In this document: positions 58,103-64,000 of the stretch, in pieces | Position numbering within the stretch: position 1 is the stretch's first letter | Layout: the number at the start of each line of letters is the position of its first letter | NCBI GenBank assembly: GCA_049802875.1 | Contig: JBARNH010000019.1 | Location: forward strand, 1 to 64,000 | Length of the DNA: 64,000 nt | DNA from: Lutacidiplasma sp049802875 | GTDB lineage: Archaea > Thermoplasmatota > Thermoplasmata > Lutacidiplasmatales > UBA184 | Reading direction: 5' to 3' | Made by a program: the position numbers and the translations under genes | The notes under the pieces: generated by a model | Told to the model about the DNA's origin: nothing | What the model saw: only the letters and a program-made list of their open reading frames with translations | Database searches by the model: none

Positions 58103-58606
58103 TTGATTTGGCTAGAACTGACGCTCGCTGTGCTCGTGGGCGCAGTCATAGGCTGGTTTACTAATGCGCTGATTCGTAGAATAGGCCACAGCAAGGCGGA
58201 CCAAAACCGACCCATCGCGACGTCCGGGAGCGAAGCCTCCGCATCCGGTACTGGAATTCGACCCCCCGAGGTTGCGGCTCCAATTTCGCCCGCGAGCGCG
58301 CAGCCGATTTCCCAAGACGCAGATTTGGCCGGGAGGGTAATCACTCACCTCGCGTCCCTGGGCCGGCTGAGGAACGATGAAGTGGGTCGGCTAGGATTCA
58401 CCCAGAAGGGGATAATCGAAGGACTGGGGATTCGGCAAGGGACTCTCACCAAGGTACTTTCACGGCTTGAGAGTGCGAAGGTGGTAGAGGTAGCTCGAAG
58501 GCACGTACAGGGCCAATCCCATCGATTGAAAGTATACCGCCTAACAGCCCTCGGGGAATCGGTGGCCCGAGATCTTCGCCACCGCCCGTCTACCACAAGG
58601 GAGTGA
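58103..58606 (+). CDS. Membrane-anchored winged-helix regulator
   Basis: 167 residues. One N-terminal helix (ELTLAVLVGAVIGWFTNALI), a Pro/Ala/Ser linker, and a C-terminal winged-helix domain (VITHLASLGRLRNDEVGRLGF, GIRQGTLTKVLSRLESAKVVEVARRHVQG, LKVYRLTALGESVARDL) of the MarR/archaeal type. Start is a TTG at 58103 with a strong AGGGGG at 58093-58098. It is likely a membrane-bound transcription regulator. It follows the Kelch/PKD gene on the same strand, so the surface protein might feed it a signal, but this is speculation. Confidence 0.7.
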   Translation: MIWLELTLAVLVGAVIGWFTNALIRRIGHSKADQNRPIATSGSEASASGTGIRPPEVAAPISPASAQPISQDADLAGRVITHLASLGRLRNDEVGRLGFTQKGIIEGLGIRQGTLTKVLSRLESAKVVEVARRHVQGQSHRLKVYRLTALGESVARDLRHRPSTTRE

Positions 58607-58753
58607 CGACCATCTCGGGGCTTTGAAATCAGTTAGCCCGTAAAATCGTGCCTACTTTCACACCGCCGAATCCGATTTCACGAAGGATGGGGCGATCCCG
58701 TTTTCCAAATTTTCGTGGACACGTGACCTCACCACGGTTCACTCCGGCTAACA

Positions 58754-58771
58754 GGGCGAAAACGTTCGCCC
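58754..58771. other. Perfect 7-bp hairpin between convergent genes
   Basis: GGGCGAA pairs with TTCGCCC around the loop AACG. It lies four bases beyond the stop of the TrmB-like gene and between two convergent genes. It could form a transcript-end structure for either side; no T-tract follows on the minus strand, so classical archaeal termination is not shown. Confidence 0.45.
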
Positions 58772-58775
58772 CGGT

Positions 58776-60050
58776 TTAGGCGGGGGTGGCGGTGAAGACG
58801 CAGCCGCGACTCGCGTGCTTGGTGGGGTCTGGTTTCGACACTTCCCACCGCTGGCCGAGGCGGGTCTCGAGGACGGTGCGCAACAGCTGAGGGCACATCA
58901 CCCGGCCGATCTCGGGTGAGTCCGAGGTGCAAGCGAAGCAGCCCGTGACCTGGAGAGTCAGGGGACGCTCCCGTACCACCGCGAGATGGCCCATCGTATG
59001 GGTCTCGTAGTACTCGCTCAGCGACCTCCCGATCTTCTCGGGCGTGTCCCCTTCGACGTCGTCGGCGATCTCTCGGCCGAGCTGTCGTGCGATCGTCTCG
59101 ATCAGCTCGGGAAGGAGGAAATGGAATTCTCTCACCCCGGTCGCGCGCATCCCGAGCTGGGCGATATCCTTCAGCCGCTGGAACGGAACGGACTCCTTTC
59201 CTTGGACGACCGGCAAGACCGCCGCCGACGGGTTCTCCAATTCAACGAACCGAGACTCGGCCCGTTCTCCCGGCGCCCAGAGGCGTCGATGATAGTCGCG
59301 GGCCAACTGGATGAACATCGGGGCCGAGGACCACAGAGCGACCTGCTCCTCTCCGGTGCGGCCGAACCCCTCCTCGCTCGAAACGTAGACGAGCGCACCG
59401 AGTCGGTCGATCACGACCGAGCGGTTCATGACGGGGCCGGCCGAGTGGCGGAGCTCGGCGAACGAGGAGAGATGCTTCGCGTCGACCAGGTTCTGTGAAG
59501 ACACCTCCGTGACAATGCGCACCTTGACGCCCCGCGCCGAGGCTTCGCGGAGCGCGCGATCGGTCCCGGCGTCGATCACTCGCAGTAACGAGGTGCCGCT
59601 CGCACAGAGGAGCACTTGGTGCTCCGCCGTCCCCAATCGCTTGAGCAGAAATCGGTGGATCGTCTCTCGCCCTTCCAGGACCGCAAACTTGCGCGGGTCC
59701 CGCTCGTCGAACTCGGTCCGTGCGTCTTCCCAATCGGTCAGGATCTTGGCCCGGTCCTGTTGGAGACGGTGGACCCGGTCGGACGCCTTGCGGATCCACC
59801 GGTCGAGCAGTTCGTCGGGCGGGAGCGCCGCGAATCGCATCGGCCGTCCGCCGGTCGCCTGGAGCAGTCCGTCCGCGGCAAGTTGCTTGATGAATCGGTA
59901 GGCTTCGACCCGGCTCACGGCCGATAAGCGGGCCAGTTCGCTCGCGGTCTGGGGCCCGGAGCGGCACGCCGCGAGATAGACCCGGGCGCCCTTTTCCGGC
60001 ACGCCGTGTTGCGCCAGAAGTTCCAGGAGCTCGGAGCCCGGCCGCCCCAC
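58776..60050 (-). CDS. TrmB-like transcription regulator with PLD-type middle domain and Cys-containing C-terminal domain
   Basis: 424 residues. N-terminal TrmB winged helix (LLELLAQHGVPEKGARVYLAAC, ASELARLSAVSRVEAYRFIKQL, ADGLLQA). Then a helical linker (SDRVHRLQQDRAKILTDWEDA) and a phospholipase-D-like effector domain (VLEGRETIHRFLLKRLG, GTSLLRVIDAGTDRALREASARGVKVRIVTEV) without the full HxK catalytic motif. The last ~140 residues form a further domain with Cys residues (GCFACTS, VMCPQLL and GCVFTA), reminiscent of small-molecule-binding V4R-like sensors. It probably senses a metabolite or metal. It is not linked to an obvious sugar transporter. Confidence 0.75.
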   Translation of the reverse strand: MGRPGSELLELLAQHGVPEKGARVYLAACRSGPQTASELARLSAVSRVEAYRFIKQLAADGLLQATGGRPMRFAALPPDELLDRWIRKASDRVHRLQQDRAKILTDWEDARTEFDERDPRKFAVLEGRETIHRFLLKRLGTAEHQVLLCASGTSLLRVIDAGTDRALREASARGVKVRIVTEVSSQNLVDAKHLSSFAELRHSAGPVMNRSVVIDRLGALVYVSSEEGFGRTGEEQVALWSSAPMFIQLARDYHRRLWAPGERAESRFVELENPSAAVLPVVQGKESVPFQRLKDIAQLGMRATGVREFHFLLPELIETIARQLGREIADDVEGDTPEKIGRSLSEYYETHTMGHLAVVRERPLTLQVTGCFACTSDSPEIGRVMCPQLLRTVLETRLGQRWEVSKPDPTKHASRGCVFTATPA

Positions 60051-60103
60051 GACTTATCGAGCCGCCGAAGGGTTAAAACGGTGCGCGGACCGCGAACCGC
60101 CCG

Positions 60104-60760
60104 TCAGAGAGCGGCCTGGAAGTCCTCGATGGTCAGCGAGTACGGGACCTCGGTCCCGCCCGCGCGGCCCTTCAGGATCTCGCGCGCCAACAGCCAGTAC
60201 ACGGTCGCGAGCGCCACCCGTCCCTTGTTGTTGGCCGGGATCACCAGGTCGACATCTCGGGTCTCGTTGTTGACGTCACAGAGCCCGACGACGGGGATCC
60301 CGATCGACACCGCCTCGCTGAGCGCCTGTTGGTCCGTGGCGGGGTCCGTCACGAGGAGGACCTTCGGCTCGAAATACTCTGCCAGGTTCGGGTTCGTGAG
60401 GCAGCCCGGCACAAATCGTTCCGCGAAGGAGACCGCGCCGGTCGTCTTCGCGAAGACCCGCACGGGCTTCTGACCGTACTGCCGCTGGGAGACGACCAGG
60501 ATCCGGTCGGCCGGGAACCGGTTGAGGAACTGAGACGCGAATCGGATCCGCCGGTCGGTCTCGCGGATGTCGAGGACGTGGAGCCCGTCAAATCGTACCT
60601 TATAGACGAAGCGACGCATGCTCGCCGACTTTTGCTGAGTGCCGATGTGGACTCCCGAGGTGAGGTACGTCTCCTCGGGGACCAGGAGCTCGCCCGGACG
60701 GATGTCCTGACCGTCCGTGTCGGCCACCCGCTCCTCGACCATCACCTCGTCGTCGGGCAT
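60104..60760 (-). CDS. rps2: 30S ribosomal protein S2 (uS2)
   Basis: Small-subunit protein. Pattern: LTSGVHIGTQQKSASMRRFVYKVR, GLHVLDIRETDRRI, GRFVPG-type FVPGCLTNPNL, VLLVTDPATDQQALSEA, GIPVVGLCDVNNETRDVDLVIPANNKGRVA. 218 residues, normal. Last gene of a minus-strand run after enolase (5-nt gap). The eno-rps2 pairing occurs in many archaea. Confidence 0.95.
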   Translation of the reverse strand: MPDDEVMVEERVADTDGQDIRPGELLVPEETYLTSGVHIGTQQKSASMRRFVYKVRFDGLHVLDIRETDRRIRFASQFLNRFPADRILVVSQRQYGQKPVRVFAKTTGAVSFAERFVPGCLTNPNLAEYFEPKVLLVTDPATDQQALSEAVSIGIPVVGLCDVNNETRDVDLVIPANNKGRVALATVYWLLAREILKGRAGGTEVPYSLTIEDFQAAL

Positions 60761-60765
60761 TCGTC

Positions 60766-61980
60766 CTATCCTTCCGTGGCGCGGCGGAGCCGCAGAAGCT
60801 CATTTAGTTTTGCTACGCGCTCGCCGCCCACTACACCGCACTTCAGTGCGCGTGCCCCGGTTCCGAGGGCGACGTGGGCGAGCCATCCCTCGGGGACCTC
60901 GCCGGACCGGTGGGAGGTGACGGTCGCCCATTGGTTCGCTCGAGCAAGGTCCACCGTCGCTAGGGTATCCGTGAGGGTTCCGACCTGATTGACTTTGATG
61001 AGAACGGCGTTGGACGCGTGGCGGGCGACTCCGTCCTTCAGCCGTCGCACGTCGGTCGTGTAGATGTCGTCGCCCACGACGAGACTCTTCCCCCCGATCG
61101 CTTTGGTCACCGATGCGAATCCATCGAACTCCTCCTCGCCCAGCGGGTCCTCGACGTATCGCAGCCCGAACCGGTCCACGAGATCCGCGACGAGAGCTAC
61201 TTGATCCTCGGTTCCGAGCTTCCGGTCCCGGTAGCGATAGAGGCCGTCGCGGTAGAACTCGCTCGCCGCCAGGTCGACTCCCGGATGGACCTCGACGTGA
61301 AGCTCATCTCGGACCTGGCTGCAGGCTTCGGTCAGCGCTTGCAGCGCTGCTTCGTTCCCCAGCGGTGCGACCCATCCTCCCTCGTCCCCTCGGCCCAGCG
61401 CTACGTTCGGGAGGGCGCGGTGCAACGACTCCCCGAGCAGTCCGTGTACCCGGATAGCTGCGGCGATAGAGGCTCGGGGGTCGGGAGATTCTGCGTAGGC
61501 AATGAACTCCTGGAACTCCGGTCCCCCGATGGCGTGAACACCCCCGTTCATGCAATTCCCCACGATCGCGGGGAACGTACGACCGTCGACCCCCGGCCGA
61601 GCGATCACCTTCCAGAACGGCTGTCGGGCATCTTCCCCATGGGCCATCGCACACGCGACCGAGATCGCCGTAGCGGAATTTCCTCCGATCCCCGAGAAGT
61701 CCGAGGTCCCGTCGACCTCGTGGAGTACCCGGTCGACCGCCCCCTGGTCGGCCGGGTCGAGCCCGATCAGTGCGGGGACGACTCGCAACCGGGCGGTCGA
61801 CAGCGCCTCGGGCACGCCGCCCGGAGGGAACGCCCGAACCTCATGGACCCCGGTGCTCGCACCGCTGGGCGCTCCCGCCCGTGCGTGGGCGCCCGAGTCG
61901 AGGGTGATCGTCGCCTCGACGGTCGCCCGCCCCCGGCTATCGAACAGCGATTCGACGTCGACCGACGCGATCCGGCTCAT
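60766..61980 (-). CDS. eno: Enolase
   Basis: Converts 2-phosphoglycerate to phosphoenolpyruvate. Motifs: SLFDSRGRATVEATI, GAPSGASTGVHEVR (mobile loop), the magnesium and catalytic residues in YVEDPLGEEEFDGF and VGDDIYTTD, and KVNQVGTLTDTL with SHRSGEV. 404 residues, slightly short at the C-terminus compared with the usual 415-430. Starts with a 4-nt overlap after the methylmalonyl-CoA epimerase gene. Confidence 0.95.
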   Translation of the reverse strand: MSRIASVDVESLFDSRGRATVEATITLDSGAHARAGAPSGASTGVHEVRAFPPGGVPEALSTARLRVVPALIGLDPADQGAVDRVLHEVDGTSDFSGIGGNSATAISVACAMAHGEDARQPFWKVIARPGVDGRTFPAIVGNCMNGGVHAIGGPEFQEFIAYAESPDPRASIAAAIRVHGLLGESLHRALPNVALGRGDEGGWVAPLGNEAALQALTEACSQVRDELHVEVHPGVDLAASEFYRDGLYRYRDRKLGTEDQVALVADLVDRFGLRYVEDPLGEEEFDGFASVTKAIGGKSLVVGDDIYTTDVRRLKDGVARHASNAVLIKVNQVGTLTDTLATVDLARANQWATVTSHRSGEVPEGWLAHVALGTGARALKCGVVGGERVAKLNELLRLRRATEG

Positions 61981-62372
61981 GGACCTTCCACGAACTCGAC
62001 GAGGACGCCGCCGAACGCGGAGGGGTGCGCAAACCCCACCCGGCGCCCGCGGGCCCCGGGCCGCGCGCGTTCGTCCACTACGCGCTCCCCCCGTCGCTGC
62101 ACCTCAGTGAGCGCGGCGTCGACGTTCGGGACGGTAAACGCCAGATGGTGCACTCCCGAGCCGCGAGTTTCGAGGAACCGGGCGACGGGAGAGGAGGGGT
62201 CGGTGGGTTCGAGCAGTTCTACGTGCGTTTCTCCGACCGCCATGAACGCGACTCGTACCCGGTTGGAAGCGACCTCCTCCGGCGGGCCGTCGGGGGGACC
62301 GGTGAGTGGCCTCCAGCGCTCGATCGCGGCCGCAAGGTCCGGAACCGCGATCCCGACGTGGTCGAGCTTCAT
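61977..62372 (-). CDS. mce: Methylmalonyl-CoA epimerase
   Basis: Vicinal-oxygen-chelate metalloenzyme that interconverts (S)- and (R)-methylmalonyl-CoA. Metal ligands visible: His in MKLDHVGIAV, Glu in HVELLEP, His in GSGVHHLAFTV, and the final Glu in VLVEFVEG. 131 residues from ATG 62372, normal; the frame is open for another 68 codons upstream, antisense-like sequence. It lies 17 nt downstream of mcmA1 and joins eno by ATGA. It feeds the mutase substrate. Confidence 0.94.
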   Translation of the reverse strand: MKLDHVGIAVPDLAAAIERWRPLTGPPDGPPEEVASNRVRVAFMAVGETHVELLEPTDPSSPVARFLETRGSGVHHLAFTVPNVDAALTEVQRRGERVVDERARPGARGRRVGFAHPSAFGGVLVEFVEGP

Positions 62373-62389
62373 TCCGCCGGCCTCCGTGC

Positions 62390-64000
62390 TTAGAACGCCC
62401 GAGAGGGGGCGTGTTCGCCGAACAAACGGCGCCAGACGTCGGCGATCTCTCCGAGCGTCGCGCCGTCCCGGACGCTTGTGAGGACGAAGGGGAGGACGTT
62501 CCGACCGGATTCGGTGGCCCGCTCCAGCTCGCTCAACGCCGCGGTCGTTTTCCCCTGGTCCCGTTCGCCCCGCCACTTCCGAACCGCGTTGGCCTGCTGT
62601 CGCTCCTCGGCGGGCGTGATCCGCTGGACCTTGACGCCCTTCTCCCCGGCCTCGGCGAAGAGCGTGAAATCCGAGTTCCCCTCGGTGTAATCGTTCACCC
62701 CAACGACGACCTCGCCCTTCTGTTCGCGGGCCCGGGCGACTCGGTAGGCCTCCCGAGCGATCTCAGAGGCCAGGAAGCCACGCTCGATCGCCGCCAAGGC
62801 GCCCCCCATCTCCTCGATCCGGTGGAGATACTCTTGGGCTTCCCGCTCGATCTGGTCGGTCAGATATTCGATCTCGTAGGCGCCGCCGAGAGGGTCGACC
62901 GTATTCGCCACGCCGGATTCCTCGGCGAGGATCTGCTGGGTCCGAAGCGCGAGCCTCGCCGACGGCTCGGTCGGGAGTCCGAGCGCCTCATCGAGCGCGT
63001 TCGTGTGCAACGACTGAGTGCCGCCCAGGACCGCGGCCAACGCCTCGAGGGTCGTGCGGACGACGTTCAACTCGGGTTGCTGCGCGGTCAAGCTCGAGCC
63101 GGCGGTCTGCGTATGGAACCGCAGCTGCTTCGAGCGAGCCTCGCGAGCGCCGAAGGTCTCCTGCACGATCTTTGCCCACAGCCGGCGAGCCGCCCGGAAC
63201 TTGGCGATCTCCTCGAGGAAATTCCGATCCGACGAGAAGAAGAACGAGAGACGCGGCAAGAAGTCGTCGAGGTCCAGTCCCCGCGCCTGGACCGCCCGGA
63301 CGTACGCGATTGCGTTCGACAAGGTGAAGGCGACCTCCTGAACCGCGGTGGCGCCGGCCTCTCGCATGTGGTAGCCCGAGACCGAGATGTAGTTCCACTG
63401 CGGCATCTCCCGTGTCGCGAACTCGATCAGGTCCACCGCGAGTCGCAGCGACGCGGTGGGCGGGTAGATGTACGTTCCTCGCGCAACGTACTCCTTGAGG
63501 ATGTCGTTCTGGACCGTTCCGCCCAGACGAGCGCGCGGCACGCCGTTCTCCTCCCCGACCGCGACCAACAGCGCCGTGAGGATCGGGGCGGTCGCGTTGA
63601 TCGTCATCGAGACGGTGGCGCGGTCGAGCGGAAGACCTCGAAAGAGCGAGCGCATGTCGCCGAGGGACGCGATGGGCACCCCGACGCGCCCGACCTCCCC
63701 GACCGCGCGCTCATGGTCCGAGTCGTAGCCGTTCTGCGTCGGCAGGTCAAAGGCGACCGAGAGGCCGGTTTGACCCCCTTTGAGGAGAAAATGGAACCGT
63801 CGGTTCGTGGCCTCGGCGCTGCCAAATCCCGAGTATTGCCGCAGCGTCCAGAGTCGTCCCCGGTACATCGTCGGTTGGATGCCGCGCGTGTACGGGTAGG
63901 AGCCGGGAAAGCCCACGTTCTCCAGAAACTGCGCGTCCGGGTCGTCCGGGCGGTCGACGAGCAGGGGAAGGCGACCGCCATCGACCTTGGGGCCGATCGC
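62390..64000 (-). CDS. mcmA1: Methylmalonyl-CoA mutase large (catalytic) subunit, 5' end beyond the window
   Basis: Open to the right edge; 536 residues are visible and perhaps 15-30 are missing. The TIM-barrel substrate domain is marked by GFPGSYPYTRGIQPTMYRGRLWTLRQYSGFG, SVAFDLPTQNGYDSDH, TINATAPILTALLVAVGEENG, YISVSGYHMREAGATAVQEVAFTL and RLSFFFSSDRNFLEEIAKFRAARRLW. It lacks the B12-binding domain, which is the separate mcmA2 gene, as is usual in archaea. Converts methylmalonyl-CoA to succinyl-CoA. First visible gene of the run mcmA1-mce-eno-rps2. Confidence 0.95.
   Translation of the reverse strand, partial: AIGPKVDGGRLPLLVDRPDDPDAQFLENVGFPGSYPYTRGIQPTMYRGRLWTLRQYSGFGSAEATNRRFHFLLKGGQTGLSVAFDLPTQNGYDSDHERAVGEVGRVGVPIASLGDMRSLFRGLPLDRATVSMTINATAPILTALLVAVGEENGVPRARLGGTVQNDILKEYVARGTYIYPPTASLRLAVDLIEFATREMPQWNYISVSGYHMREAGATAVQEVAFTLSNAIAYVRAVQARGLDLDDFLPRLSFFFSSDRNFLEEIAKFRAARRLWAKIVQETFGAREARSKQLRFHTQTAGSSLTAQQPELNVVRTTLEALAAVLGGTQSLHTNALDEALGLPTEPSARLALRTQQILAEESGVANTVDPLGGAYEIEYLTDQIEREAQEYLHRIEEMGGALAAIERGFLASEIAREAYRVARAREQKGEVVVGVNDYTEGNSDFTLFAEAGEKGVKVQRITPAEERQQANAVRKWRGERDQGKTTAALSELERATESGRNVLPFVLTSVRDGATLGEIADVWRRLFGEHAPSRAF

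Noticed and set aside
58754..58771. Hairpin considered as a factor-independent terminator
   Set aside because: No T-tract follows it on the relevant strand, and archaeal termination depends mainly on T-rich runs; it is only reported as a hairpin.
54001..58775. Integrated provirus
   Set aside because: Only one protein looks viral; there is no integrase, capsid, terminase, replication gene or attachment repeat.

Overview
The window is archaeal: it carries a complete archaeal S10/spc-type ribosomal protein cluster with the archaeal-specific members S4e, L32e and L19e and Rnp1, together with S6e, aIF2-gamma, PCNA, TFB, an Oxa1/EMC3-type DUF106 protein, PurP, archaeal phosphopantothenate synthetase and a tRNA-Ser with an intron. 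The DNA is GC-rich, many genes sit about 26 nt downstream of a TATA-like box (leaderless or nearly so), and cell-surface genes carry PKD, Kelch and MMPL modules. This suits a high-GC member of the Thermoplasmata (Thermoplasmatota). That placement is an inference; no 16S rRNA gene is present.

Layout. 1-2516: a surface protein cut by the left edge, a DUF2203 protein and threonine dehydratase. 2702-18985: one long plus-strand run, rpl3-rpl4-rpl23-rpl2-rps19-rpl22-rps3-rpl29-rnp1-rps17-rpl14-rpl24-rps4e-rpl5-rps14-rps8-rpl6-rpl32e-rpl19e-rpl18-rps5-rpl30-rpl15, then secY (own promoter), DUF106, cytidylate kinase and TruB/Cbf5, mostly joined by 4-nt stop/start overlaps. 19017-27960: an MMPL/RND transporter, peroxiredoxin, Lrp-type RAM protein, CysRS, thiolase, PCNA, AlaX, GNAT and a winged-helix protein. 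28300-31229: a sugar epimerase and two glycosyltransferases (surface glycan genes). 31314-35564: FKBP, two tiny membrane proteins, a membrane methyltransferase, MeaB, the methylmalonyl-CoA mutase B12 subunit and a prepilin peptidase. 35728-41923: a secreted-type protein, rps6e-aIF2gamma-trm112, a signal peptidase, prs and a GNAT. 41872-53982: a double PD-(D/E)XK protein, NadB, acyl-CoA dehydrogenase, a coiled-coil protein, phosphopantothenate synthetase, a GAF protein, tRNA-Ser(GGA), a zinc-ribbon protein, an ABC exporter, PurP, a RecB-like Fe-S nuclease and TFB.

54001-58775 is a lower-GC accessory stretch: a beta-helix protein without a signal peptide, a Kelch/PKD membrane protein and a membrane-anchored winged-helix protein. 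58776-64000 (minus strand) holds a TrmB-like regulator and a co-directional run mcmA1 - methylmalonyl-CoA epimerase - enolase - rps2; mcmA1 is cut by the right edge.

Metabolically, mcmA1, epimerase, mcmA2, MeaB, acyl-CoA dehydrogenase, thiolase and threonine dehydratase suggest breakdown of propionyl-CoA-forming amino acids or short acyl chains. NadB suggests de novo NAD synthesis, with access to an electron acceptor.

The most unusual observation is the tRNA-Ser(GGA) gene, whose only interruption is a 33-nt insert inside the T-loop; removing it restores a textbook class II tRNA. Next in interest are the double Cas4/RecB-like protein, SecY with two extra N-terminal membrane helices, and the low-GC island.
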